Origin: Paraburkholderia acidicola | GTDB taxonomy: Bacteria; Pseudomonadota; Gammaproteobacteria; Burkholderiales; Burkholderiaceae | Length of the DNA stretch: 64,000 nucleotides | Reading direction: 5' to 3' | Assembly (NCBI RefSeq): GCF_002362315.1 | Contig: NZ_MTZV01000001.1 | Coordinates: 248,001 to 312,000, forward strand | Shown here: in pieces, positions 36,165 to 46,508 of the stretch | How positions within the stretch are numbered: position 1 is the stretch's first letter | How the letters are laid out: each line of letters begins with the position of its first letter | Program-made: the position numbers and the translations under genes | The notes under the pieces: model-generated | Database searches by the model: none | The model's input: only the letters and a program-made list of their open reading frames with translations | Told to the model about the DNA's origin: nothing

Positions 36165-37040
36165 ATGGCTGAAGTAACGCGTGCCGGTACTTTTCAACTT
36201 GGCGACCTGCACGTTACACGCATGGGTTATGGCGCGATGCAACTGGCAGGTCCGCGCGCTTTCGGGCCGCCGAAAGACCGCGCGGCGGCGATAGCCGTGC
36301 TGCGTAGTGTGATTGAAAGCGGCATTACCCACATCGATACGAGCGATTACTACGGCCCGCACGTGACGAATCAGCTGATCCGCGAGGCGCTCCATCCGTA
36401 TCCCGACGCGCTCACCCTGGTTACGAAGGTCGGTGCGCGCCGTGGCAGCGATGGGTCATGGAATGTGGCGATATCGGCGGCCGAATTAGAATCGGCGGTG
36501 CATGACAACCTTCGCCATCTCGGTGTCGATGCGCTGGATGTCGTGAACTTTCGTGTGATGTTCGACGTACTGGCACCGGCCGAGGGTGACATCGAAGAGC
36601 CGTTGACGGCGCTCGCAAAGCTGCAGGAAAAAGGTCTGATCCGTCACATCGGGCTGAGCAATGCGACCGCGCGACAGGTGGCGCAGGGACGCACGATTAC
36701 CGACATTGTCTGCGTGCAGAACAGGTACAACCTGGCTTTCCGTAACGATGACGCGTTGATCGACAGTCTTGCGAAAGACGGTATTGCGTACGTGCCGTTT
36801 TTTCCGCTCGGCGGTTTCTCGCCGTTGCAGGCCGATGCGCTGAATCACGCTGCCGATCAATGTAACGCGACACCGATGCAGGTAGCGCTTGCGTGGTTGC
36901 TGCAGCGCTCGCCTAACATTCTCCTGATACCTGGAACTTCGTCGGTCGCGCATCTGGAGCAGAACATCAGCAGCGCGAGTCTTCATTTGCCGGAGGATGT
37001 CCTCGCGTCGCTGGACACGATCGGGGCCGCGAAAACGTAA
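36165..37040 (+). CDS. Aldo/keto reductase
   Basis: NADPH-dependent carbonyl reductase fold, 291 residues. ITHIDTSDYYGPH holds the catalytic Asp and Tyr, and LVTKVG the catalytic Lys; the usual catalytic His position reads VVNFRVMFD (Asn-containing), a variant known in a subgroup of oxidoreductases. NADP-binding end is present (LIPGTSSVAHLEQNI). GAAGGAG ahead of the ATG. Divergent TetR suggests induction by an aldehyde or quinone-type stress, which is inference. Confidence 0.9.
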   Translation: MAEVTRAGTFQLGDLHVTRMGYGAMQLAGPRAFGPPKDRAAAIAVLRSVIESGITHIDTSDYYGPHVTNQLIREALHPYPDALTLVTKVGARRGSDGSWNVAISAAELESAVHDNLRHLGVDALDVVNFRVMFDVLAPAEGDIEEPLTALAKLQEKGLIRHIGLSNATARQVAQGRTITDIVCVQNRYNLAFRNDDALIDSLAKDGIAYVPFFPLGGFSPLQADALNHAADQCNATPMQVALAWLLQRSPNILLIPGTSSVAHLEQNISSASLHLPEDVLASLDTIGAAKT

Positions 37041-37041
37041 G

Positions 37042-37074
37042 GCCAGGTCGGTCGCGTTTCGCGACTGACCTGGC
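37042..37074. terminator. Long stem-loop between aldo/keto reductase and mreB
   Basis: GCCAGGTC-g-GTCGCG / CGCGAC-t-GACCTGGC around a TTT loop: 14 paired bases plus one G-T position. It starts right after the reductase stop and serves a convergent pair. Confidence 0.75.
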
Positions 37075-37096
37075 ATCGGTGAAGTCGGCCCGGAGG

Positions 37097-38140
<1,044 letters not shown>

Positions 38141-38322
38141 TCAAAATCCTGTCTCGCCCGACGCGGGCGGTTGGCCCACTACGGGCAAGCCTGCCGCGGT
38201 GGGGAGACGAGAGAGTAACAGTTTCGAAGATGGCGAGGCTTCGTGGCACTTGCACGAGGTTAGCTGCGGGGACACAAAAACCGGGGAGTTCGGCGCTTCG
38301 CTGGCCCCTCAACTCCACGCTC

Positions 38323-38565
38323 TCAAGACAGATCGGCCTTGCGCCGCGGGCTCGACGACCGCACCGACTCTATGGCCGCACCCGGCACGCCAGGCCACTT
38401 TCTGGTACTTCTCACCCATTTGTTCGGCGCACTGTAACGAATCGTCTCGACCTCTGCGCGCCTGTTTTCCGGTCCGACGGGCATGCCATCGTCAGTCGCG
38501 ATCGCTCCCGATTCCTTTTGTTTCTTGCGTTCCGCCAGCTCGTCTGCCTTTGCCTGTTCATCCAT
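38323..38565 (-). CDS. Small charged protein, family member A
   Basis: 80 residues. Starts MDEQAKADELAERKK, an acidic/basic amphipathic helix, then a Thr/Pro/Gly-rich linker, then a Trp-containing end NKWVRSTRKWPGVPG and a basic tail. It shares the start pattern, the linker and the [KN]-[QK]-W-[IV]-x2-[AT]-RKW-x-GV-x-G end with the gene at 38666. GGGAG lies upstream; a GTG one codon earlier is an alternative start. No signal peptide or membrane segment. Family not recognised. Confidence 0.6.
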   Translation of the reverse strand: MDEQAKADELAERKKQKESGAIATDDGMPVGPENRRAEVETIRYSAPNKWVRSTRKWPGVPGAAIESVRSSSPRRKADLS

Positions 38566-38665
38566 CACGTTGTTCTCCCGCTATGAGACAGTAATCTGGG
38601 TTGCGCGCACAGTCCTGAAGACCTGAGACGACAACCTGGCGTTTCATTTAACGCGCCAGCGTTGA

Positions 38666-38854
38666 CTAGCCGGTGCGACCACCGACACCGAGCCATTTCC
38701 TGGCTTCACTTATCCACTGCTTCGGCTTTCTGTAGGGAGTATGGGCCGGCACCTCCGGGGTTCCCGGTGTGCTGCCCTCAGCCGTGGTCTCCTGCGCAGT
38801 TCGTCGTTTCCTGCTCTCTTCCAGTTCTTCGAGGTTAACTTGATCGTCGATCAT
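38666..38854 (-). CDS. Small charged protein, family member B
   Basis: 62 residues beginning MIDDQVNLEELEESRKRR, linker rich in Thr/Pro/Gly/Glu, and end KQWISEARKWLGVGG. Paralogue of the gene at 38323. The TAGGAG ribosome site eight bases before the ATG is a textbook one, which strongly supports translation. The two genes are 100 bases apart on the same strand, upstream of mreB; no known function. Confidence 0.65.
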   Translation of the reverse strand: MIDDQVNLEELEESRKRRTAQETTAEGSTPGTPEVPAHTPYRKPKQWISEARKWLGVGGRTG

Positions 38855-39238
38855 GATTTGCTCCTAATAGGCGAGGTGAAACACTTCACCCGCGACAAAG
38901 GCGTCTGTGTAAATCGCGGAAACCATCGCGACCAGGACCCGCCCCGTGCGCAACCACGCGAGCAGTGTCGAACGCGCGTTCTCAGCGCAGAGAATGCGAG
39001 GACGAGTACGACTGAACAGGTTCGATGGCTCTGGCCTGCGGGTGAAAAGGCAGAGGAACGGTGCGTTGATTGGTGTCGGTCAACCGTGCGAGCGCACTCG
39101 GTTAACTCAAGAATCGGCCCGGCATCAAGGCCTGAAGGATTTCCAGAACCAGTCGCTGGTTTGAACCCACTGTATACCCTCTGCGCGGGAAGTACAGCGA
39201 TTCCGGTATACGCAAGAATGCGTACCGTCAACTCATTT
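38855..39238. other. 384-base intergenic region upstream of the small-protein pair
   Basis: Carries GGTGAA-ACAC-TTCACC at 38877-38892, a dyad just ahead of the small gene's ribosome site and possibly an operator, and a weak bulged stem around 39204-39227 after the SRPBCC gene stop that could be its terminator. No credible gene. Confidence 0.45.
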
Positions 39239-39745
39239 TCATGATCTTTTCGTGGCCTGGTTCGTCTCCAGCCAGGCCGCCATTGCCGCAAACCGGCGCC
39301 GCGTCTCATGCGCAAAAATTCGCGCGGCCAGCGGATCGAACAGTAGACCCAGCAGCCTCGGACGCAACTTCAGGTTGAACGTGTAGATGAGTTCGGAGGT
39401 GCCGTCCGGCAGATCCCGGTGACGCAGCGACGCACCCCAGTACTCGAACAGGCCACTCGGCGCGACGATCGTCGCCGCAGCGAGCCGGGGCGGTTCATAG
39501 CTGACGAAGCGGGTCCGCATACCGGGTCCGTGCAGCGCGCCTCGACCGACGTTCAGCGTCACTGCACCGACATACGGGTAGGTCCCGCCGCCCTCGACTT
39601 CCGCCTTCGACAGCAAGGTGTCCCATTCCAGTCGCTTGTCATGGTTGTGAAAGGCTTCGAATGCGGCAGCCGCCGGGGCTGGCATTACGAAGACCATCTG
39701 CCGTCGAGCCATTGCCGATCCGCTTCTTCCGATGAACGCCCTCAT
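39239..39745 (-). CDS. SRPBCC (START/Bet v1-like) protein
   Basis: About 168 residues. A helix-grip style sequence: VFVMPAPAAAAFEAFHNHDKRL-type opening, then LSKAEVEGGGTYPYVGAV, GLFEYWGASLRHRDLPDG and the C-terminal helix FDPLAARIFAHETRRRFAAM. These proteins bind hydrophobic ligands or act as cyclases; the ligand is unknown. Start is uncertain: ATGs at 39835, 39745 and 39712 are all in frame; the last has GGAAGAAG upstream. Divergent from the TIM-barrel gene at 39899. Confidence 0.7.
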   Translation of the reverse strand: MRAFIGRSGSAMARRQMVFVMPAPAAAAFEAFHNHDKRLEWDTLLSKAEVEGGGTYPYVGAVTLNVGRGALHGPGMRTRFVSYEPPRLAAATIVAPSGLFEYWGASLRHRDLPDGTSELIYTFNLKLRPRLLGLLFDPLAARIFAHETRRRFAAMAAWLETNQATKRS

Positions 39746-39898
39746 GGTAGCCGCTGCCCTCGGCGTTAGTTCAGAAAATCCTGAAGTAATTGTTTTGTTT
39801 CCAGGATTCTTCGCTTTTTCGGCCAACTGCACCATGGGCTTCAATCTGTTAGCAAAGTAACCGACGCTCCCACGCCCGCTTGAATCGAGGCTCGACAC

Positions 39899-40744
39899 AT
39901 GCAGCTGGACATCTTTCGCTCGCTCTGGGGGTACCACGGCAACCGTCGAGCCGCCTTCGCCAGCGCACGCGCTGCGGGGCTCGCTGGCATCGAGGCACGG
40001 CTGCCGCTCGAGGTCGAAGCGCGCATCGCGCTCGCCCAGGACCTTGCCGATCACGCGCTCGACTACATCGCGATCTGCTTCACCGATAGCGCCGTGCTGC
40101 CCGACCAGCGCGCGACGCCCGCCGCGCATCTGCTCGACCTGAACCGCAAGCTCGACTGGGCCGCCGAACTGACGCCGCGCTTCGTCAACGTGCTGGCCGG
40201 CAACGACCGCTGGCCGCTTGCGCAGCAAGTCGACTTCTTCGGCGGCGCGCTCGAACTGGCGCAGCGTCATGCGCTGATCTGTAGCTTCGAGACGCATCGC
40301 GCGCGTTCGTTGTACAGCCCGTGGGTCACGCTCGATCTGATCCGCCAGTTGCCGGCACTGCGCTTCACGAGCGATATCAGCCACTGGGTGGTGGTCTGCG
40401 AGCGCCTGCTCGATGATGCCGCTGACGATCTCACGCCGTTCGTCGAGCGCGTCCATCACATCCAGGCACGCGTCGGCTACGACCAGGGGCCGCAGGTCCC
40501 GCACCCGGGCGCGCCTGAATACGCGGCGGCGCTCGCGTTCCATCAGCGGCATTGGGAAGCGGTGTGGCATGCACAGCGGGCGCGCGGCTACACGCACAGC
40601 ACGCTGACACCCGAATTCGGCGCCGATGGCTATCTACACCACCTGCCGTTCACCGATGTGCCAGTCGCCGACCTGGCCGCGCTCAACGCATGGATGGTGC
40701 ACACCGAACGCGAACATTTTCATCGGGCAATGAGCCTGCACTGA
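39899..40744 (+). CDS. Xylose-isomerase-like TIM-barrel (sugar phosphate isomerase/epimerase) protein
   Basis: 281 residues, AP endonuclease 2 family fold. Trp/Tyr-rich start LDIFRSLWGYHGN, GLAGIEARLP, RFVNVLAGNDRW, SFETHRARS (Glu and His at a likely metal site), RFTSDISHWVVVCERL (Asp, His) and HIQARVG, then LTPEFGADGYLHHLPF. The metal-site residues look intact. Substrate not known. Probably the first gene of an operon with the 2OG oxygenase (18-base gap) and the ABC transporter. Confidence 0.8.
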   Translation: MQLDIFRSLWGYHGNRRAAFASARAAGLAGIEARLPLEVEARIALAQDLADHALDYIAICFTDSAVLPDQRATPAAHLLDLNRKLDWAAELTPRFVNVLAGNDRWPLAQQVDFFGGALELAQRHALICSFETHRARSLYSPWVTLDLIRQLPALRFTSDISHWVVVCERLLDDAADDLTPFVERVHHIQARVGYDQGPQVPHPGAPEYAAALAFHQRHWEAVWHAQRARGYTHSTLTPEFGADGYLHHLPFTDVPVADLAALNAWMVHTEREHFHRAMSLH

Positions 40745-40762
40745 ACCCAGGAGAACCACGCG

Positions 40763-41824
40763 ATGCAAGCCGCTCCGATCCCGCACCTCACTCCGGCCAG
40801 TCATTTCACGTCGATTCCGGTCGTCGATATTGCCGGCCTCTTCAGCGAGCAAGTGGCCGACCGCGAAGCCGTCGCCGCGCAGCTCGGTCAGGCTGCACGC
40901 GATGTCGGCTTTCTGTATATCTCGGGCCACGGCATCGATACGGAAGTGATCGACGGTCTGCGTCAGGCGGCGAAGGATTACTTCGCGCAGTCGTTCGAAC
41001 AGAAGATGGCGCATTACATCGGCACGTCGGAAACGCACAAGGGTTTCGTGCCCGAAGGCGAGGAAGTCTACGCAAAAGGGAAGCCGGACCATAAGGAAGC
41101 GTTCGACGTCGGCTACGAATTGCGCGCAGACGATCCGCTCGTGCTGGCCGGTACACCGTTGCTCGGCCCGAACCACTGGCCCGAGCTCGCGGGTTTCAAA
41201 CCCGCGGTGCAGCGCTACTACGACCAGGTGTTCGCGCTCGGGCGCCGGTTGTTCGGCGGTTTCGCGCTCGCGCTCGGTCTGCCCGAGGATCACTTCGATG
41301 CGCTCGTCACGCGGCCACCGTCGAAGCTGCGTCTGATCCACTACCCGTTCGACGGCGCGGCACAGGACGCGCCTGGTATCGGTGCGCATACCGACTACGA
41401 ATGCTTCACGATCCTGCACGCCGACGCGCCCGGTCTCGAAGTGATGAACGGACTCGGCCAGTGGATCGACACGCCACCGCTGCCGGGCAGCTTCGTCGTG
41501 AACATCGGCGACATGCTCGAAGTGATGACGGCGGGCGCATTCGTCGCTACGGCACACCGCGTGCGCACCGTCGGCGAAGAGCGTTACTCGTTCCCGCTCT
41601 TCTATGCGTGCGATTACCACACGTTGATCAAGCCGCTGCCCGCTTTCGCGCAGGACGGTGAGTCCTATGAAGCGATCACGATCGGTGAGCACATGTATGG
41701 GCAGGCGCTGCAGACGTACCAGTACCTGCGCAAACGCGTCGCGCTCGGAGAAGCAACGTTGCCGGCGCAGGCGCGCAAGCCGGCCAGCTTCGGCCATCTG
41801 AAGAAAAGCAATCAGCCGGGCTGA
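40763..41824 (+). CDS. Fe(II)/2-oxoglutarate-dependent oxygenase (isopenicillin N synthase-like)
   Basis: 353 residues. N-terminal DIOX_N part ([25 protein letters not shown]) and C-terminal 2OG-FeII domain with iron ligands His209, Asp211 (GAHTDY) and His265 (ATAHRVRT), and 2OG-binding Arg274 with Ser276 (RYSFP). [22 protein letters not shown] and GPNHWPE are typical of bacterial IPNS-type hydroxylases. The Glu101 of GEEV and Tyr after HTD correspond in position to substrate-contacting residues of the ethylene-forming enzyme, which acts on arginine; this is suggestive only since GEE is common in the family. Upstream of an amino-acid transporter. Confidence 0.85.
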   Translation: MQAAPIPHLTPASHFTSIPVVDIAGLFSEQVADREAVAAQLGQAARDVGFLYISGHGIDTEVIDGLRQAAKDYFAQSFEQKMAHYIGTSETHKGFVPEGEEVYAKGKPDHKEAFDVGYELRADDPLVLAGTPLLGPNHWPELAGFKPAVQRYYDQVFALGRRLFGGFALALGLPEDHFDALVTRPPSKLRLIHYPFDGAAQDAPGIGAHTDYECFTILHADAPGLEVMNGLGQWIDTPPLPGSFVVNIGDMLEVMTAGAFVATAHRVRTVGEERYSFPLFYACDYHTLIKPLPAFAQDGESYEAITIGEHMYGQALQTYQYLRKRVALGEATLPAQARKPASFGHLKKSNQPG

Positions 41825-41905
41825 GCGACACCGAGTAACCCGCACGCGACCTTAAGCCTCGCCATGTCACATTCGAAACACCACTACCACGACCGGAGCA
41901 CCACC

Positions 41906-42742
41906 ATGACCTTCAAGCGAAACACGACACGCGTGCTGGCCGCTTTCGCCGCTAGCAGCCTCTTCGCCGCGTTCGCGTGCGCAGGTGCGGCCGCACAGAC
42001 AGGCGACGCGGTCGCGACGCTGGCACCGGGACAGTTCAAGGTCGGCATGGAGATCACCTACCCGCCGTTCGAGTCGTATGACGGCGACAAGGTCGTGGGC
42101 TCCGATCCCGATCTTTCCCGGGCGCTCGCGAAACAACTGGGTGCGAACCCGAGCTTCGTCGATACGCGTTTCTCGGGGTTGATCCTCGGGCTCAATGCGC
42201 GTCACTACGACGCGATCATCTCCGGGATGTACGTGACGCCCGAGCGTGTCGCCCAGGCACAGGCGATTCCGTATGCGCAGACCGGAGCGGCGATCATGGT
42301 TCCGACGGCGAGTCCGCTCAAACCCAAAACCGCCGAAGACCTGTGCGGGCTGCGCGTCGGACTCGAACAGGGCACCACGTGGGTCGCGCAGTTGCAGTCA
42401 CTGTCGACGTCGTATTGCAAGGCCAACGGCAAAGGGCCGATCGTCGTCAGCGAATATCCGTCCGCTCCCGAAGTGCTGCAGGCGCTGCTGTCGAACAACG
42501 TGCAGGCGCAGATGGAAATCGCCGGCGCGGCGCATGCGCTGTCCGCGAAATCGTCGGGGCGCGTGATCGTCTCATCGACGCAGCTGATCTATCCGCAGAC
42601 GCTCGGCATCTATGTGCGTAAGGACAACAAGCCGCTCTTCGACGCACTGACGCGCGCACTCGACGCGCTGAAGAAGAACGGCGAATACGACGCGGTGCTG
42701 AAAAAGTACGACCTCGCGCCGCCTGCGGCAAAAGCCTCCTGA
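41906..42742 (+). CDS. Polar amino-acid ABC transporter substrate-binding protein
   Basis: 278 residues with signal peptide (cleaved near GAAAQTGD), SBP_bac_3 family. [31 protein letters not shown] is the ligand-domain start (domain key residues Tyr, Phe, Asp), then [14 protein letters not shown] and [11 protein letters not shown]. Probably binds a cationic or polar amino acid or guanidino compound. GGAG eight bases before the ATG at 41906; the frame is open earlier from 41864 but with a His-rich leader. Followed by the fused permease-ATPase. Confidence 0.88.
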   Translation: MTFKRNTTRVLAAFAASSLFAAFACAGAAAQTGDAVATLAPGQFKVGMEITYPPFESYDGDKVVGSDPDLSRALAKQLGANPSFVDTRFSGLILGLNARHYDAIISGMYVTPERVAQAQAIPYAQTGAAIMVPTASPLKPKTAEDLCGLRVGLEQGTTWVAQLQSLSTSYCKANGKGPIVVSEYPSAPEVLQALLSNNVQAQMEIAGAAHALSAKSSGRVIVSSTQLIYPQTLGIYVRKDNKPLFDALTRALDALKKNGEYDAVLKKYDLAPPAAKAS

Positions 42743-42786
42743 TTCCATCGTTTTCTGCCTGCGTTACCGCGCACTGCGAGTTCGTC

Positions 42787-44436
42787 ATGCACTTCGACTT
42801 CAGCTATTTCCTGTCGCTGTTCGCCCTGCCCGCGTTCTGGCAAGCCAGCGTCACCGTGGTCGAACTGAGCGCGCTGTCGTGGTCGATCGGTATGGTGCTG
42901 GGCTTTCCGCTTGCGGTTGCGAAGATGTCCGGTGTGCGCTGGCTCGCCGCACCCGCCGTGCTGTATATCTGGTTCTTTCGCAGCGTGCCGCTGCTGGTCC
43001 TCGTTGTCTTCGTCTACAACCTGCCGCAGTTGATTCCGTCCGCCGGCGTTGCGTTGTCGCATCCGTTCTTCTCCGGCCTGGTCGCGCTAGTGCTGACCGA
43101 GACCGCCTATATGGCGGAGATTCATCGCGGCGGATTGCTGGCGGTTGCAAAAGGTCAGCAGGAAGCCGGTACTGCGCTCGGTATCGGACGGCTGGGACTG
43201 CGTCGGTTGATCGTGATTCCACAGGCGTTCCGGGTCGCGCTGCCGACGCTGATCAACGAGTTCATCACCAACGTGAAGCTGACATCACTGGTGTCGGTCA
43301 TCTCGCTGACCGAACTGCTGATGGTCGGCCAACGCCTGTATTCGCAGAACTTTCTCGTGATGGAAACGCTGTCCGCGATCGCGATCTACTACGTGCTGAT
43401 CGTCACGGTGTTCGGCTGGTTGTTGCAATACTTCGAACGGTCGCTCGATCTGACGCGGCGCAAACCACACACGCTCGACGACACCGCGCTCGCAGCGCTG
43501 CGTTCGCGTCTGCCTGTGGCGGCACGCACGCGCACCGCTGTAGCCGGCGGTGGCGGGTCGCCCGATGCGCTGCTGCTCAAAGACCTGCACAAACGCTACG
43601 GCAACCATGAAGTGCTAAAGGGCATCGATCTCGCGGTCAGCGCAGGCGAAGTGATTTCGATCATCGGACCGTCGGGCTCGGGCAAGACTTCGCTGATCCG
43701 CACGATCAACGCACTCGAATCCATCGATCGCGGCGAAATCGTCCTGTTCGGCGAGGCGTTCATCGCCGCTGCGGACCGTCCCGGTATCCGTCGCGTGCGC
43801 GATGGCGTGACCCGCATCGGCATGGTGTTCCAGAGCTTCAACCTGTTTCCGCACCGGACCATCGTCGACAACGTCGCGCTCGCGCCGCGCTACCATCGCC
43901 GCGGCACGCGCGAGCAAACAACGCTGCGCGCGTTAGCGTTGCTCGACAAGGTGGGCCTGCTCGCGCATGCGTACAAATATCCGCATCAATTGTCGGGCGG
44001 CCAGCAGCAGCGCGTCGCAATCGCACGCGCGCTCGCGATGGACCCGGCGATCATGCTGTTCGACGAACCGACTTCGGCGCTCGATCCGGAACTGGTCGGC
44101 GACGTGCTCAATGTGATTCGCGCGCTCGCCGCGGAAGGCATGACGATGCTGATCGTCACACATGAAATGGACTTCGCAATGTCGTTGTCCGACCGGATCG
44201 TCTTCATGGAGAACGGCGTGATCGCGTTCGATGGAACGCCGCAAGCGATCGATGAATTGGCTTGCGCGGAGCGCGTGCGTCGCTTCATCGGTGTCGAATC
44301 GCATGACACGGTCGTGCCGGCCGCTGCGCCCACACAGATTCAAGCCGGCAATGCGCGCCGCAACGTTTCGCGAAACTTCAGCACTAGCGGTTCCTTCGAC
44401 CGCCCTCTGCGTACAGCAAGCGAGAACGGCGCCTGA
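42787..44436 (+). CDS. Fused amino-acid ABC transporter permease and ATPase
   Basis: 549 residues. Residues 1-225: HisMQ-type permease with about five membrane segments and the EAA loop ([20 protein letters not shown]). Residues about 255-500: ABC ATPase with Walker [12 protein letters not shown]-loop [11 protein letters not shown], signature [17 protein letters not shown], Walker [13 protein letters not shown] and switch His THEMDF. The two parts are normally separate proteins. The last 33 codons run into the opposite-strand LysR gene. Pairs with the binding protein 44 bases upstream. Confidence 0.9.
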   Translation: MHFDFSYFLSLFALPAFWQASVTVVELSALSWSIGMVLGFPLAVAKMSGVRWLAAPAVLYIWFFRSVPLLVLVVFVYNLPQLIPSAGVALSHPFFSGLVALVLTETAYMAEIHRGGLLAVAKGQQEAGTALGIGRLGLRRLIVIPQAFRVALPTLINEFITNVKLTSLVSVISLTELLMVGQRLYSQNFLVMETLSAIAIYYVLIVTVFGWLLQYFERSLDLTRRKPHTLDDTALAALRSRLPVAARTRTAVAGGGGSPDALLLKDLHKRYGNHEVLKGIDLAVSAGEVISIIGPSGSGKTSLIRTINALESIDRGEIVLFGEAFIAAADRPGIRRVRDGVTRIGMVFQSFNLFPHRTIVDNVALAPRYHRRGTREQTTLRALALLDKVGLLAHAYKYPHQLSGGQQQRVAIARALAMDPAIMLFDEPTSALDPELVGDVLNVIRALAAEGMTMLIVTHEMDFAMSLSDRIVFMENGVIAFDGTPQAIDELACAERVRRFIGVESHDTVVPAAAPTQIQAGNARRNVSRNFSTSGSFDRPLRTASENGA

Positions 44437-45230
44437 TAGCCGAACGCGGACGGTGCCAGCACGCGCAGACTGCCGTCATCGACACGCGACTGCGCGAAAT
44501 GCTCGGGCAGAAAACCGATGTAGGCGCCGGAGAGAATCAGGATCAACTGGCCTTCCATGCTGTCGACGGTTGCTTCGCTACGCTTGAAGCCCTGGCGTGC
44601 CAGCTCGGTCTGACTCCAGTACGCGCGCCCTACCATGCGCTGCTGGCTGATCACTTCGGCGGGGATGCTGCGCTCGTTGAATAGCGCGTGACGTCGGCTG
44701 CAATACAGCCAGTGCTGCTCGCGATGCAGCGCGTGATAGACGAGCCCGTTCATGCGGATCGGAAACGCGCCGATCGCCATGTCGAGACGATTGCCAAGCA
44801 CGCTCAATTGCAATTCGTAGGGGCTCTGGACATGTAGATGCAGATGCACCGACGGGTGCTCGCGTGTGAATTCGCCGACGACATCGGGTAGCGGTAACGC
44901 GCTGTCGGTGACCGTCGCATCGAGCACACCGAGTTTCAGATTGCCGCGCAGCTCACCACGCAACCCTGCTGCATAGCGCTCGAACCCGTCGACCTCGCCG
45001 AGCAGCCTGAGCGCTTCCTGATGAAACTCTTCGCCCTTCGGCGTCAGGCTGAAACCGCCGCGTCCGCGATGACACAGCACCACACCGACCAGCGTTTCGA
45101 GTTGACCCATGTAGGTGCTGATTGCCGAGGTCGACAGGTTCAGTTCCTGCTGGGCGGCCGCGAACCCCTGATGACGCACGACACAGGTGAAGATGCGCAA
45201 CAGTCGCGCTTCTGGCAGAACGGTGGCCAA
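44340..45230 (-). CDS. LysR-type regulator, GbuR-like by position
   Basis: 296 residues. N-terminal helix-turn-helix ([19 protein letters not shown]) with [16 protein letters not shown], then effector domain. Divergent from the GbuA-like ureohydrolase; in Pseudomonas a LysR protein, GbuR, controls gbuA, so the same role is inferred. A TTTAG-N11-CTAAA box lies in the gap. Its 3' end overlaps the permease-ATPase gene by 97 bases on the opposite strand. Confidence 0.85.
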   Translation of the reverse strand: MATVLPEARLLRIFTCVVRHQGFAAAQQELNLSTSAISTYMGQLETLVGVVLCHRGRGGFSLTPKGEEFHQEALRLLGEVDGFERYAAGLRGELRGNLKLGVLDATVTDSALPLPDVVGEFTREHPSVHLHLHVQSPYELQLSVLGNRLDMAIGAFPIRMNGLVYHALHREQHWLYCSRRHALFNERSIPAEVISQQRMVGRAYWSQTELARQGFKRSEATVDSMEGQLILILSGAYIGFLPEHFAQSRVDDGSLRVLAPSAFGYQAPFSLAVRRGRSKEPLVLKFRETLRRALPA

Positions 45231-45309
45231 GCCCGGTCCTCGTGAATGATGTGTGAGTTGAAGTGGTCATGCGGCGCAGTGGCGCCTCAGTGGGGAGCGT
45301 TACCTATAC

Positions 45310-45330
45310 TTTAGAAATAACTGAACTAAA
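45310..45330. promoter_or_regulatory. LysR-type operator box upstream of the ureohydrolase gene
   Basis: TTTAG-N11-CTAAA, a perfect inverted repeat with the T-N11-A core typical of LysR sites, 105 bases before the ureohydrolase ATG and 80 bases from the LysR ATG. Confidence 0.6.
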
Positions 45331-45435
45331 TATTTCGCGCCAGCCATTTTTCCGCGGCGAGGACGTCGTCAGTATTGAACCTGTCCTGAACCTGTCAAGC
45401 CTGCACACACGCTACGAAAGAGCACGAGGAACAAC

Positions 45436-46386
45436 ATGGAAAAGCAGTTGTATCAACCGCTCGGCGGCAACGAAATGCCGCGCTTCGGCGGGATCGCGAC
45501 GATGTTGCGGCTACCGCAGCGCGACTCCGCGGCCGGACTGGATGCGGCGTTTGTCGGTGTACCGCTCGACGTGGGTACCTCGCTGCGCCCCGGCACACGC
45601 TTCGGACCGCGTGGCATTCGCGCGGAGTCGGTGATGATCCGGCCGTACAACATGGCGACCGGCGCGGCACCGTTCGACTCACTTGCGGTCGCCGATATCG
45701 GCGACGTCGCGATCAATACGTTCAACCTGCTCGACTCGGTGCGCATCATCGAGCAGGCCTACGACGGCATCCTCGAACACGGCACGATTCCGCTCACACT
45801 CGGTGGCGATCACACGATCACCCTGCCGATCCTGCGCGCGATCAAACGTCGGCACGGCAAGGTTGGCCTCGTGCATGTCGACGCGCATGCAGACGTCAAC
45901 GACCATATGTTCGGCGAGAAGATCGCGCATGGCACGACGTTCCGGCGTGCAGTCGAAGAAGAGTTACTCGACTGCGAACGCGTGGTGCAGATCGGCTTGC
46001 GCGCGCAAGGCTACACGGCAAACGATTTCAACTGGAGTCGCGAACAGGGTTTTCGCGTCGTGCAGGCCGAGGAATGCTGGCACAAGTCGCTCGAACCGCT
46101 GATGGCCGAAGTGCGGCGCAAAGTGGACGGCGGCCCGGTGTATCTGAGCTTCGATATCGACGGGATCGATCCGGCGTGGGCGCCGGGAACCGGTACGCCG
46201 GAGATCGGTGGCTTGACGACGATCCAGGCGATCGAGATCATCCGCGGTTGTCAGGGGCTCGATCTGGTCGGCTGCGATCTCGTCGAAGTGTCGCCGCCTT
46301 ACGATACGACAGGCAATACGTCGTTACTCGGCGCGAACCTGCTGTACGAGATGTTGTGCGTGCTGCCAGGGGTGGTTCGTCGTTAG
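45436..46386 (+). CDS. gbuA: Guanidinobutyrase-like ureohydrolase
   Basis: Manganese ureohydrolase; the best fit is 4-guanidinobutyrate to 4-aminobutyrate plus urea, with agmatinase as alternative. 316 residues. Metal motifs GGDHTITLPI, HVDAHADVND and SFDIDGIDPAWAPGTGTPE are intact. LGGNEMPRFGGIATM, RPYNMATGAAPFDSL and the VQAEECWHKSLEPLMAEV block are, from memory, very close to Pseudomonas GbuA, more than to SpeB. Follows a divergent LysR gene. Separated from the transporter/oxygenase cluster by that gene only. Confidence 0.85.
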   Translation: MEKQLYQPLGGNEMPRFGGIATMLRLPQRDSAAGLDAAFVGVPLDVGTSLRPGTRFGPRGIRAESVMIRPYNMATGAAPFDSLAVADIGDVAINTFNLLDSVRIIEQAYDGILEHGTIPLTLGGDHTITLPILRAIKRRHGKVGLVHVDAHADVNDHMFGEKIAHGTTFRRAVEEELLDCERVVQIGLRAQGYTANDFNWSREQGFRVVQAEECWHKSLEPLMAEVRRKVDGGPVYLSFDIDGIDPAWAPGTGTPEIGGLTTIQAIEIIRGCQGLDLVGCDLVEVSPPYDTTGNTSLLGANLLYEMLCVLPGVVRR

Positions 46387-46508
46387 AGCGAGCGCTGGTA
46401 GTCGCGCCGCCGCCTCACCACAGGTGGCGCTGCGAACCTGTGTGAATCCGGTACATGGGCACCGCGTGAAATCCGCTTACGCTTGTCGAGCGAGGCCGCA
46501 GCTCCGTG

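Noticed and set aside
38851..39315. 154-residue minus-strand frame upstream of the small-protein pair
   Set aside because: Overlaps the SRPBCC gene end in another frame, Arg/Ser-rich, no start signal.
45436..46386. Arginase or proclavaminate amidinohydrolase identity
   Set aside because: The N-terminal LGGNEMPRFGG and RPYNMATGAAPFDSL blocks match guanidinobutyrase-type proteins; arginase lacks them.
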